Made by a program: the position numbers and the translations under genes. Shown in pieces: positions 11,524 through 22,602 of a DNA stretch of 64,000 bases (position 1 is the first letter of the stretch; each line of letters begins with the position of its first letter). The DNA lies in the NCBI GenBank assembly GCA_038373885.1, contig JAWZYV010015848.1:434001-498000 (forward strand), written 5' to 3'. Below the pieces are notes generated by a model. That model saw only the letters and a list, made by a program, of their open reading frames with translations. It was not told where the DNA came from and did not search any database. The stretch comes from Cheiracanthium punctorium. Taxonomy: Eukaryota; Arthropoda; Arachnida; Araneae; Cheiracanthiidae.

Positions 11524-12814
11524 TTTTTTTCTATGTATAAGTCTTATTTTATGCAAATAATTCTCAAAATAACCATGTGCCTAATATTCAATATTTATGC
11601 AGAGAATAAAATTATGAAATCTTTCTTAGCCCGCAAGTTAATTTCTTTATAACAAGCTAACCAATATAAGGGTTTTTTTTTATTCAAAGCAAGTAAACAA
11701 ATCCTGAGTGCATCTTAACAGCATATCAACACGCGTAGGTGTTGAAACAAAATATTTATTTCCCTCGCATACGCAACATGTTGAAGTATAATAATCTTTT
11801 AATCACGGAGCCCCTTAAATCTCTTCGATCCATGTACCTGTATCATTCCAAAATCTTAGCTAATTAAATATCTTATCGTCTTGGAAGTTTTTATCTGGCT
11901 CAAGAGATTAATTATTAACTAAAGTGATTACACGGAGACGCTCGAAGGCATGATGAATATTCTTGAAGTACTGAGCAGCCTTCTTTAAAGATATTTTGCT
12001 TAGATGAAGCCCAGATATTCCCAGGTACGTTAAAATTAATGCATGGAAATATAGAGGGGGGGGGAGTGTTTAATTAATTTTTAATACTGAAATGTTTGCA
12101 GCTTATGATAAACAGCTATAAATTTTGATGAGTCTATGATTGCGCTGTCATATTATGAAAATTTTAAATGGTTATTCTCTGATCTAGTTAGAATGTATAA
12201 TGCGATTAACTGATGGGCTATTTGATATACAGTTCCTGGTCAAATTGTAAGGCCAGTTTTCATAAAAATCTAAAATCTTGCTGTAATGTAGAATGTTCTT
12301 ATATCAAAAAAAGTAATAATAACAAAAATGTCATTAAATTAAAATGATACATTTTAACCCATTTTTTCTATTTACAATAATTTACCTTTTTCCTTCTTTT
12401 TATTTTTAGTATGCATTTTATAAATTTTCTTTTACGACGTGAGTTGACTCCAATGCCAAAGTATTATTTCAGTGTATTCATACTGATCTGTAATAATTTC
12501 ATTTGCTACTTTTTAGAAGTTCTCATACATTATATAGTGTGTTTTTAAAGGAAAAATAGGTCGTTTCCAACTTGCCGTAATGTTAAAAAATTACTAAATA
12601 AAGGAGCTTTTTAATACGCTAACGAGCCAAAGATTTTGATTTATGCAAGTAAGTACCGTGTATTTTAAGAATAGAAAACGAATTTACAAGTTGAATTTCC
12701 CAAAATACTAACTATAAATTAAGAATCGAAACTGCTGTTTCTTTTGGCTGGGGCTCCATCCATTTAGAAAACTATTGCAGCCAAAACACCGGTTCCGGAA
12801 ATATAACGGGACGG
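11524..12814. other. no gene seen
   Basis: Mostly A+T-rich. Bases about 11800-12020 are of more balanced composition and may be unique sequence. CAGTTCCTGGTCAAATT near 12230 resembles a Tc1-type terminus but has no partner end. Confidence 0.4.
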
Positions 12815-12877
12815 TACTGGTCATGCTGGCAAGTGCTGTATACCGTAAGCAAGGTCGATTGCCGGCAACTACTTGCC
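12815..12877 (+). repeat. diverged repeat shared with 54.06 kb
   Basis: The segment from CTGGTCATGCTG to CGGCAACTACTTGCC aligns with 54060-54121 (CTGGTCATGCTG to CGGAAACTACAAGC), both in plus orientation. No ends or coding content are clear. Class unknown. Confidence 0.45.
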
Positions 12878-14690
12878 ACTTTGGTTGTCGGCAAGCATGT
12901 CCAAAAATACTGCCAAAAATACCAGCACGAGTGTGTTTTCTGGGATCGTGAGTCCCGAAAATCCAGAATATTTTCCTATATTTTTTAATAACTCTCATGA
13001 GTTAATCATTCGTAATATTAATCAGTACATCCTATAAAGAGATATTATGAATATTGTTGAGTGGTAATTTTTAGTAATTTTTAAACAGCTCAAAAATTGG
13101 ATGATTTCAATAGAAAATCAGATTTTGAGAAGCGCAAAAAGTAAAATATCCGGACGCTTTAAAATAATAATAAATATTTTTTTATCTTTAAAACGCTTAT
13201 TATACTAACAAAAACTGCACATATTTTTTTCGATAAAGTCTTCACTTCCTCACATGATAAGTAGGCGTCAACCCACATTTAGACAGGAAAGCCTGACTTT
13301 GAATTTATACCACTTACGTGTAAAACGTTCTTACATAATTACGTAATACGAATATGTTACACAGAATATTTTATTCATAATAACAGCACAGAGGATACTG
13401 TGTGTGTGTGTGTGTGTGTGTGTTCTGTGTAGTATCTTAGAATATTTAATATTCTCTTTATAATCAATGAAAATGTGGCTCATGGAATTTTGCACGACTC
13501 TTAGACTCTGTTGAAGTTAGAATAATTTTTAAATAAATTTATTTTAAGTATCGGGTAACGTTTAAAAAATTGATGAAATTATTATGATGATGTAAAAATA
13601 TTCGTCCCTTTGTTTTTAAAATGCAGCTTTCAACAACAGCAAACCAAAATGTAAAAGCTGGAGAAAACGTTTTTAAACATATTTCAAAAATATTGAATCA
13701 GTAATTTTCAAAAATTTTCGTTTCATGAAAAGTTAAATCAATCAGTCTTTCACGAAATTCACACATTTTAAAAATGACTAATTCCATATTTGATTTCGGC
13801 AGACCTCGGCTTTCTCTCGTGCTCTGGAGTATTTTTTTTTTCCAGACGGCAATCTTTGTTAGAAATTTGTAAAGAAAAAATTTCTCCTAAATTTCATTAT
13901 AATTCAGATAAACTTTCGCATCAGCCCAATGAAGAATAATTCTGAAGTGAAAAGCTCATTCGTTTATATTGAACATTCTTTAACCAGTATTGAAACAAGC
14001 CTTCTCAGCCACGATTTTAACCCATTATCGCCCAGATATTTTTGCGACTTTCTTAGATTTTTGCTAGTAGCAGCAATAACAGATAAATTTCTGATATCAA
14101 TTTCTTGAACAAGGAATGATTTCTTTTAGAATCATTATGTATAAAAATTGAAATGTCAACATCCTACTTGGTCATGCTAAAATATTTTGTGGAATTGAGG
14201 TTCAATACTCGTGAATAAAGGCTAGGAAAACATATATAACGTTTTCAACTGATAGCGAAAAAGCCGGTGCCCAAAAAAGGGGCATTAGGCATAAATAGTT
14301 TAACCCATTAACTCCCAACTATCTATTTTTAGACCGACGCGAGATTTGTAAGTCACTCAAATTTTTTAGCATTAGTTTATTATTCTAGTTTAATTTCTTG
14401 AATAATAAATCTGATTTCCACAAAACACTGAGCGATAACAAGTTTAAATGAAAATATTTCCCTGTCTTATTCACATTTTTAGAAAAAGATTTACGTTCTT
14501 CATACCACACAAATATCGGAAATTTATTTATCACTCCTAGCATCAACATAAATTTGAGAATGTGCCGAAAAAAGTTGGGCGCTAATTTGTTAATCGCGAA
14601 TCGTCTCAATAACATCGTATAAAATAAAGCATCCGCTAACATTTAGGGAAACGCGCCATAGTTAGCGTAAGCGGCAACAGCACAGTCTAA
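12878..14690. other. no gene seen; (GT)n tract, two TTAACCC motifs
   Basis: A (GT)n tract lies at 13400-13422. TTAACCCATT at about 14016 and again at about 14301 resembles left ends of TTAA elements, but no matching right ends were found. No coding similarity. Confidence 0.4.
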
Positions 14691-14719
14691 CTCCTGAAGA
14701 ATGAATAATAATAAAAAAG

Positions 14720-14860
14720 AAAGGAAAGGGAAAAAGAATGTTTTTATCCTTAATTTTCGGAAGTACGAACCCCACCGCGCGTCAGGAAAGGTGCGGGATC
14801 ACCCATCAGGGAGGGCATTGTTGTCGACTTGGCACGCATGCTTGCGTGCCACATGGATAG
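14720..14860 (+). repeat. diverged interspersed repeat, relative at 9.5 kb
   Basis: This is the partner of the repeat at 9540-9707, sharing the same ordered blocks. It ends in a perfect 9-bp hairpin (TGGCACGCA at 14830-14838 with TGCGTGCCA at 14843-14851). Overlapping open frames (87 codons on plus, 67 on minus) have no recognisable similarity. Confidence 0.45.
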
Positions 14861-15225
14861 GCCTGACGTCCCTGAGCGAACCCGCACACACACATACGCG
14901 GAGGAGGCATGGCACCTATTTTCACTCAGAATTATGCTTGAGGACTGCATCACTTCCTCGTTAGCCGTAATGGGATGAGCCCCGTATCACGCTCCCTTAA
15001 TTTATTGGATTCGCCACCGTTCAGGATGTCGCTGGGGCGTTTTAAACATGGATGCTAACAGATTTCCTGGATGTTAGCCTGACGGTCTTAGTCTAGTCTA
15101 GTCTTAGGGCATCGGACCTTCCGAGGGAAAGGGGAAGGTTTTCTGGAAAATATGTATTTACGTAGTAAATGGCGACTAAAAGAGAGGGAATTCTTAATCA
15201 TGCGACCTAGCTGACAGCCGAATAA

Positions 15226-15403
15226 CCCTTTGAGGCGCAACCCTTTCCCAATACTGAAAAAAGGGCAGCCGTTGCCATCGCTCGCCTTAACTACCATCAA
15301 GATGGCGGACGATCGAAACGTTCATCGCATGCCACTGATCTAGAGACCCTTTTTTGAAGACAGCTGGCTGCGCGCGGGCACAGCCAGCTTAAACACTGCG
15401 CGT
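15226..15403 (+). mobile_element. piggyBac-like TTAA MITE, internally deleted copy
   Basis: It begins CCCTTTGAGGCGCAACCC, preceded by ATAA (a one-base decay of TTAA). It carries the left arm of the family described at 45386-45896, including AAGATGGCGGACGATCG and GACAGCTGGCTG. It then jumps to AACACTGCGCG, which matches the last bases of the full-length copy. The second arm and the central unique region are missing. No transposase. Confidence 0.75.
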
Positions 15404-15662
15404 TTAATTTTTCACTATCCATCACAGAATGCGGGAAGTAAAATGAAGTGAATCTGCTTATTTTCAGATTTTGAACAAAGACAAATTTTAAGGGTCGTGT
15501 GATTATATTGTAGTTTATACAGCTGTCCCCCCGCCCCCCTAGTGTGTGTGTGAGTACATCGGTTGCTAAAAAAAAGATAAATAGAAACATTTTAAATTAA
15601 AAGTGTTGATTGCATGACGGTTTCAGCCACTAGCGTAACTGAGTAGGTTTTATGGATATTCC

Positions 15663-15785
15663 TAGTGATATATGCGAGACGAGACAGAGACTTACAGCCT
15701 TTTCCGCGAGACGAGATAAACATTTTTAACCTTACGATATAGTGATTTTGCGAGACGCTTATTTTCCGTTTCGCGTTCATCCCTA
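15663..15785. mobile_element. miniature hAT-type element (123 bp), 8-bp TSD
   Basis: The element starts TAGTGATATATGCGAGACG and, from the right end, TAGGGATGAACGCGAAACG. It is bracketed by a perfect 8-bp duplication GATATTCC (15655-15662 and 15786-15793). GCGAGACG-type motifs recur three times inside (about 15673, 15702 and 15750). TAGGGATG-type ends with 8-bp TSD are typical of hAT elements. Non-coding. Confidence 0.8.
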
Positions 15786-15793
15786 GATATTCC

Positions 15794-16185
15794 TAGATTG
15801 GACTTGAGCCCATCGGGGGTACTATTCTTGCAACAGAAAGTGTAATTTTTTTAGGGAGGCCAAAAATCTTCGTGGGCGGACTTAGCCTACCCTAGCCACT
15901 AACCGGATACGCCAGTGATTTCAGCTTTTGCTAGATCATATTTAAAATAATCCTTTCATGGTGTAACCTACGGTTGGCTGTTTTGAAATCGTGTTTTGTT
16001 GAAATTCATCCGACACAAATGCCACTTATTTGCTTTCAATAAAAGAGATACTTCACTTAGATTGTATCTTCCCGAGATAAATAATTTTGCAAAGGTGACT
16101 GGCAAAATTCCACTTTCTTGAGACTGAAAAACACAACAGAAGCAAGAAATTATTTCATGCGAGACGCAAAATGAAAATGTAATTT
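15794..16185. other. no gene seen
   Basis: This is the spacer between the hAT MITE and the TTAA element. An open frame of 94 codons on the minus strand (15968-16252) runs into the TTAA element and resembles nothing I know. Confidence 0.4.
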
Positions 16186-16189
16186 TTAG

Positions 16190-16279
16190 CCCGTTAATGT
16201 GAGGTGTCCTCGCCGTGAGTGCACAAAACTCTGACGTTTTGACTGTTGTCACTCACGAAGAATAAATACATCTGATTTC

Positions 16280-16315
<36 letters not shown>

Positions 16316-16741
16316 TTGAGGATGACGTAGTTACACGAGAATCCTCTCCTTTTTAGCACATCCTTTCCCATAAAAATTGTGGATTTTTTGTAAAATTGTC
16401 AGGGGCCAGGGTTATTTTTCGCAGCACTGGCATCTGCTGAGAATTGGAGAATATGATGGAAATACATTGATATAGAAGAACAGCGGATAGACTGCCCCAA
16501 TGCTGAAAAAAGGTCAGCCGTTGCCATCGCTTGATTTAACTACCAGCAAGATGGCGGTCGATTGAATCGTTGCCACAGATCTAGAGACCATTTTTTGACA
16601 CAGATGACTGTGTGCGAGCACAGCCAGATCTAGATCTGTGGCATGCGATGAACGATTCGATCGACCGCCATCTTGCTGGTAACTAAATCGAGCGATGGCA
16701 ACGGCTGCCGTGCATTGTGAAATGGTTGCGTTTCAGAGGCG
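16190..16741 (-). mobile_element. piggyBac-like TTAA MITE, near full-length, with inserted poly-A
   Basis: This is the family of 45386-45896 in reverse orientation. It runs from TTAG (decayed TTAA, 16186-16189) plus CCCGTTAATGTGAGG to the right end before TTAA (16742-16745). Shared internal blocks include AACTCTGACG.TTTGACTG, CACGAGAATCCT, CAGCACTG.CATCTGCTGA, and both ~100-bp arms (about 16497-16600 and 16625-16710) carrying AAGATGGCGG and its complement. It differs by a run of 30 A at 16283-16312. No transposase is encoded. The frame at 16630-16950 merely crosses the arm. Confidence 0.8.
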
Positions 16742-16745
16742 TTAA

Positions 16746-19700
16746 CTGTGAAATGAAACGTGGCAGCTGCATTTCTTGTCTCGGTCTGCCTAGTATTCAT
16801 TTCTTCGGAATGCTCAAACTTTAGCATGTCCGCTTTTAGTCGCAAAGATGCGTATACGTTATTCAATTCTCCTATCCTTAGTTCCGTCGATACGCAGTTA
16901 CCCCCAGAATTAATACTCTGCTGTGTGTGCAAAATTCTCCTTGAAAACAATTAAATTTCCAAAGACGAAATGCTGTGTACTGTGGGCTCATTTCTTCGAC
17001 TTAGCTGCCCCCTGACAAAAGGAGAAAATTTACAAAATAAAGTTCTCATAAGATTATAATCAAAGTTTCAATTCTAGGAGTATTCTCGATTACCTTAATT
17101 TTAATCCCATCCTTCTCGCTCTTGTCAGAAACGTGTCCTCAGCTTTCTCCTCCTATTTCTTGTGTCCGTGATATTTTCGGGCTGGAGTCTTCAAAAGTGA
17201 TGCGCCAGAAAGATTAGCGCATTTGTATTCTTATTCACGAAAATTTTTTATATCTCATTTTACACAGCAGATGGCAGTACAAGACTATTTTTAATTTAAT
17301 TGGAGATGGTTTATTTTAAAATAGATGTCATCACCAGTCAAATATATCTATTTGACATGTATTTTGTAATCTGTTAAATTTATCGTACAAAATTTAAATA
17401 TATTTATTTATGATATGAAGTAAGTTCACTATAATTCTCATTTAGTGTTTAAAACATATATTTTTAACTTTTCCCTGCTTACAGGAAAACGCATATAAAG
17501 CCACGATAACTCTAAATGTTAGCCCTTCATTTAAAAAGAAAAAAAAAACTTTTTTTTTGTTTAATTCAAGCTAAAAAAAAAAGTTCTCAAAACATTAAAA
17601 CGAGTACTGATATTGTACATACACTTATTTTTATACAATATTTTTAAATAAAAGAATAGGCACTTTTATGGTCGTTTTCTTGAAAATAATATAACTTTTA
17701 ACTGGTTAAGAGATATTCTGTTCTTTTTTATTGGGGGAATACGCATTTGCTATCAAAATTTAAGAGCCACTCAAAATTTCAAAACGAATTTCAGTCAAAT
17801 TAATCGATTATTTTATCAAAAAATCCAAATTGTTAGTGATACATGTTCGATTTTTCTGCCCAATCCTAAGAATAACACTTTTTTTTTTTCAATCAACGAT
17901 TTATTTATAAACTTTTATTTTTTTATTTATGAATTGGTTGATTTTCATTAAAATACTTGTTTTGAGTTTAAACTTTGAGTTTTTAATGTAGTGATTTATT
18001 ATGAATATAATTTCCCGCAACTCTGCCTGTAGAAAAGAAATAAATACGCCTATAAGCATCCTTCAATGCACAACGGTATAAGTAGTATTATGTTATACTT
18101 AAACAGCTTCATTTTTTTTTCTCGAGAACTTTCTTAAGGCTTTTGTCTAGATGTGTAATTAGAAGCAGGTGCAATTTAAGAGCGGAGAAAATAATCCGTT
18201 CGGCTAAAAACGGGCGTTGCCAATGATAATAATAAAAATATATATATATCAAGAGCTTAAAGTGAAAAATGCAGGTGCCGTTCCTTCAATGTTCGGGAAC
18301 TATAGCTTTTTTATGTAGCAGGTGCAAAAATGCAAAAGAAAACAAAACATTATAATTTTAAAATGTGGGGAAAAAAATAAAATAGTTCATTGGCTGTGTA
18401 AAACAGGTGAGCAGATTCCACGGGAGAAAGAATAGATTGTAAATAAAAGGTTAGAGAAAAATTACGGTCATAGCCCGCCATCTATTGAGAAGAACTTAAA
18501 CTGCTTATACTTCCAATGATGAATACCTCCAGAATTTTTCATTGGATTTCTATAGTTTGGAGGTAAGTAAAAGGGTTGGAGTCACACTAACTTGTAAACG
18601 ATAAAAGTTACTACTTATGTTACTGATACTTTAATGTGTTAGTTTAGTTATGACAGCGTTTTTAGTGTTTATTTCCGAATCAATAGGATTGCATTGTGAA
18701 TATAAAATAAAAAGATTTTTTGTTTGCTTATTATTAAAGAATTAGAGATTTTAATTTAACCTACCCATACATTACTTAATTATGGAGCAGAAGAATCTTA
18801 ATTAAAAAATCCTGCAGATAAAACCTTTAAAATCAAGCAGTATGTATCAGCATTTGTCTGTAGGTTTACTAATGCATGATGAAGCATAAATTTCATATCA
18901 AATGCAGAACAGATCTATACTTAAATCTAAAAGAAGATAGTTATGTACAGTACACATACTCCCCCCCCCCACACACACACACACATACAAAAACTAAGAG
19001 ACGTTTTTTGTTTTAATTGATGAACGGACAAAAAAATGGTGTCGTTTTACGTTGTTAAAGATTCCCTATTTGTATGCATAGTAAAATTTACCTCAGAATT
19101 ACGTGCATGTTTAAAAAATACTATTAAAATCAAGTTTTCATTATTTTTCTCAGAATAGTGTTTAAATAGAAAAACGTTTTAAAGAACTCTTCTATTATTA
19201 AAAATAATTATCCTGTATTATGGTTTAAAATTAAAAGCCATAACACTTAAAATATATGATTCACTGTATAGTATTTTATTTCAAAACTATTTAAAAATCC
19301 CCAAAATAATAACGATCGTTTTGCTTTATTTTTTTGTTAATTAGAAATTTTTTAATCCTCTTTTAAAAAATCACAAATACGAGCATGCACCATTTTTGTT
19401 TTAATTAGAATCGATATCTTTCAAAACTCCGGAAAATAAATTTTGTATATTTTCAGGTAAGTAGTTTTGAAAATATTATTAGCTTTAATATAATGAAAAT
19501 AAAACCTTGAAAACTGTACGTTAGATTCTGCCATTCATTGCACAGTTATATTTAGTTTCCGAATAGCTGAAATAAATATTGATGCAGTCACTAATCACCA
19601 GCGCATTTTTTAAAGTAGGGAAATGAAATCTTATATGGAGAGAAAATGAATCTAGGCTCAATAGATTGATTGTAAAAGTAAAAAATAATTGTGGAAATTT

Positions 19701-20150
19701 CAACGTTGAGTGTATAATAGGCGTGTTCATGTTCCTTTGAAAACTAATATAAAAAATATTAAATGCATCAGTACAAAAGAGGGGTTTTTTTTGCGAGAGA
19801 GAAGAGCATACTCGAATATGCACATCAAATATAAATTTTAAAGATAATTTGCATCGCATACGATACTGCAGATTCTTCGGTGCAATGCGTAGAAATTTAT
19901 GTTTCCACTGGTCAGGTAATTGATTCACAAAAAAAACACTGAAAGATATGTTTGTTGCTTACAGTAACGGAAAAATGAAGCTGAATTTCAATGAGGCAAT
20001 AATGACGCTGACAGTTAAGTTCTGCCCCCTCACCCCCAACCCTCCAGAAAGAAAAAAAAAAAAGCTATAGCTTGTTTTCATGGAAACGCGGGTGTAGATA
20101 TGGTCATGCTATTAGCTAGAAATGCTGGGAGATTTTTTTTCTTCTTTTGG
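16746..20150. other. no gene seen; long A+T-rich stretch
   Basis: No coding similarity was found. Homopolymer-rich. A C-run followed by (AC)n lies at 18961-18984. A 135-codon frame on the minus strand (19521-19928), the longest in the window, has no recognisable domain and no coding-like neighbour, so I treat it as chance. Confidence 0.45.
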
Positions 20151-20151
20151 C

Positions 20152-20178
20152 GTGTGTGTGTGTGTGTGTGTGTGTGTG
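20152..20178. repeat. (GT)n microsatellite
   Basis: Uninterrupted GT dinucleotides for about 27 bases, directly upstream of the interspersed-repeat signature at 20200-20345. Confidence 0.9.
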
Positions 20179-20199
20179 CGTATTCAGAGTTACAAAATC

Positions 20200-20345
20200 C
20201 TTCTAATATTATAAATGTCAATGTTTGTATGTATGTTTATTATTCTTTCACGCTGAAACGCTTTGACGGATTTGAATGAAATTTGGAATAAAGACAGTTA
20301 AAGTCCTGGATTAACTTATAGGCTACTTTTTATCTCGCAAAAAAA
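20200..20345 (+). repeat. arthropod-type interspersed repeat fragment, class uncertain
   Basis: Contains TCTAATATTATAAATGT, a TTTGTATGTATG tract, TTTCACGCTGAAACGCTTTG and GGATTTGAATGAAATTTGG in order. I recall this combination from dispersed repeats in many arthropod genomes, but I cannot assign the class (Helitron-type is one possibility) from this copy. No coding region or terminus was identified. Confidence 0.4.
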
Positions 20346-21093
20346 ACCTGTTCCTATAATATACAAAAATCTATCTTATATCTAAAAAAAAAAGAATACA
20401 ATTCAGTTTTTATCTTACAGAGCGGTCAACAGATGGCACAAACTTATAGAACACGCAGATTTAATAAATAAAACATCAGATTTCCTTTGCCTCTTTCGTT
20501 TCCGTCGCTAAGCTCTTCTTCAGAACAATCGAGACGACAGCCCCCTGGACGAGGGTCTCAATCAACCAACCTCTCAAAAAATAAATAAATAAATAAATAA
20601 AAATCTCATATCATATTTCCTTATTCGCAGGAGAATATGAAATAATTGTTTGACGGTTTCATTTTATGTTATGGAATCTTGATCGAATGAATCACGTGAC
20701 AAACCATCAGCATGCTTTTTTCTCACAGCTTGCAAAAATATAACCTTCTTTAGCAAGTAGATCTGCAGCATTTAATATATATTTGTGAGAAACCCACTGT
20801 ATCACTTCTATTTCTATTGTATTACATCCAGAAAAAGGATGTTAGAAATACATTTTGTTTAATCACACTCATGAATAGTGACACAGGGAAGACGCATGGA
20901 TTATGATACGCTTTTAATATAGATCACTTTAGTGCGTACTTAAAATCTAAAAGTGTTTCAGATTTTCTTACTCTTTTTTTTTCCCTTTCCGTTTCTTGAT
21001 AACGGCCAAAATATCCAAAAGCTCTTCAGTATTAATATAGGACGAAAATAATTTGCTCCTTTCTATAGGTTTCTACCATTAAACCATCCTATT
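20346..21093. other. no gene seen; (AAAT)n tract
   Basis: A tetranucleotide tract (AAAT)n lies at about 20579-20602. Bases 20400-20570 are of balanced composition without similarity I can name. Confidence 0.4.
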
Positions 21094-21101
21094 TTTGTAA
21101 C

Positions 21102-21255
21102 CAGGGGCGGTCCGACGCGATAAGCAAGGTAAGCATCGCATCGCGGCACCGGCTTCGAAGGGGCGTCATTTCGAACTCAAAAACTAAGTAGAGCGTAAAA
21201 GGGAGCGCCATTTTTACGTTAGCAGGTGGCGCCATTTACCCTAGGGCCGCCCCTG
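21102..21255. mobile_element. miniature hAT-type element (154 bp)
   Basis: It starts CAGGGGCGGTCC and, from the right end, CAGGGGCGGCCC. The flanks are TTTGTAAC (21094-21101) and TTTCTAAC (21256-21263), an 8-bp duplication with one mismatch. The interior is G+C-rich and non-coding, including GGGGCG and GGAGCGCCAT blocks. CAGGGGCGG ends with 8-bp TSD fit the hAT superfamily. Confidence 0.8.
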
Positions 21256-21467
21256 TTTCTAACCATCTTAATTTTAAATTCCATTCAGGATCTGTGAGAT
21301 TTCATTACCAAGGAAGCCCGTGAGAAACAGGATTATCTCCGAACAAGATTCATTAATATGGCGGACCAACTAGTCACTGGATGCGGCTAGTATGATCTAA
21401 ATACAACTTTATGTAGGTGCGCTAGGCTGCTGGACGTATATAGAGTTTTGTTTTCGAGAGGGTCACT

Positions 21468-21748
21468 ACGGTTGATGAACTATGGTATCGTGTTGAAGCT
21501 GCATGGGCATCTGTACCTGTGCATGCCATCCAATCTCTATTTGACTCAATGCCCAGGCGTATAAGTGCTGTTATTACTGCCAGAGGTAGTCTTTCTGGGC
21601 ACTGATTTCTCAGGATCTATGCACCCAAATTTCCTGAAAATTTAATCACTTGTTATTTCCAGTATAATATATTTGTCCAATAAATATCATTTTTTTATCT
21701 ACATTTCTTCATGGTGTAGCAATTTTAATGGCCAGTAGTGTATTGTAT
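21468..21748 (+). pseudogene. Tc1-like transposase C-terminal fragment plus 3' TIR
   Basis: In frame from 21468, the peptide begins TVDELWYRVEAAW and continues through SLFDSMPRRISAVI.ARG to a stop at 21603-21605. This is the diagnostic C-terminal tail of Tc1-family transposases (the ..LW..V..AW / ..SMPRR...VI.A.GG pattern). Downstream, GTGTAGCAATTTTAATGGCC..GTAGTGTA at 21714-21745 fits a Tc1 terminal repeat. Upstream of 21468 the frame is broken and the catalytic D,D,E part is absent. It is a dead 5'-truncated copy of a cut-and-paste nuclear transposase. Confidence 0.75.
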
Positions 21749-22170
21749 GATAAGGTAGCCAGGGCTGTGTGGAGGTTAGAGAACCATTCTCGATTGTCAA
21801 CATTTGAAGTAAAGTACTAAAATCTTTGGGTGGTTGGAATGGATCGAATTGCTTGAGCAAACCTCCGAGATTTTCCAGCGGCATTTTCATGTTTTGAAGT
21901 GATTAAGGATAAACTTCACGTTTCTTATATCCTTTTTCTGTGTTTGATACGGTAGGAAAACAAAACAAGAATCTGAGCAGAAAAGATATGCAGTAGCCTG
22001 CCTTTCAGGTGACGTCACTGAAACGTTACGTAGAAATGCTCTATAAAGACCAGCGTCCACAAAGCTTTGGTAGCAGAGAGCACAGCTATTTGAAGTTTTC
22101 GATTCTAAAACGTACAATGGCCTGGCGCACATTTCCTCAGATAAAAAGTTGCTACTAATATTTAGAAGAC
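21749..22170. other. no gene seen
   Basis: Open frames on the minus strand (63 and 107 codons) lack recognisable similarity. No TIR pairs. Confidence 0.4.
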
Positions 22171-22555
22171 ACGTGCATTGCACTGGAACTGAAAACCTCT
22201 CACACTGCATTCCAAAGTATCCAGCATCAGTAGATGCCAGGTTTGAAACTACTGCTGGAGATCACAAGAGATAGCGTTGATGTCACAAACATTCAGAAAC
22301 ACCGGGCTTCGAACCAAGCACACAAATCCGAAATACATGTTACACAAGCAAACTTTCAGCAATATCACTTGGAAACATTGATCGAACATGAAATGGTAAC
22401 AGGTAATTGCAAAGCACAGGAACTGAAAACCGCGCACTCCGTGTTCCGACGTATCCAGTATTAGTAGATGCCAGGTTTGAAACGGCTGCTAAAGATCACA
22501 AGAGGTAGCGTTGATGTCACAAACATTCAACAATATCACTTGGAAACGTTGGTTG
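22171..22555 (+). repeat. imperfect tandem duplication, period ~234 bp
   Basis: The block with GAACTGAAAACC, TATCCAG.AT.AGTAGATGCC and GATCACAAGAG.TAGCGTTGATGTCAC occurs twice. For example, TAGATGCCAGGTTTGAAAC lies at about 22231 and 22465. The second unit is shortened after ACAAACATTCA. Neither copy codes for anything I recognise. Confidence 0.75.
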
Positions 22556-22570
22556 AATAGGATGAGTGAG

Positions 22571-22602
22571 TTTGAAATGAGTCAAACATGACTCATTTCA
22601 AA
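22571..22602. repeat. perfect 14-bp hairpin
   Basis: TTTGAAATGAGTCA (22571-22584) and its reverse complement (22589-22602) flank a 4-base loop. The stem holds TGAGTCA, an AP-1-like site by sequence only. No transcript context is visible. Confidence 0.7.

Noticed and set aside
12225..12290. CAGTTCCTGGTCAAATT as a Tc1-type terminus
   Set aside because: No matching opposite end and no transposase nearby.
14016..14310. TTAACCCATT motifs as a pair of piggyBac-like ends
   Set aside because: Both are in the same orientation and no right-end partner with TTAA was found, so an element cannot be bounded.
16283..16312. Poly-A run as the tail of a LINE or processed pseudogene
   Set aside because: It lies inside a TTAA MITE whose sequence continues on both sides, so it is a homopolymer expansion or small insertion and not a retrotransposon end.
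19521..19928. Longest open frame (135 codons, minus strand)
   Set aside because: Phe/Ser/Ile-rich as expected from A+T-rich DNA, with no recognisable domain, no adjacent exons or splice context and no similarity to a transposase.
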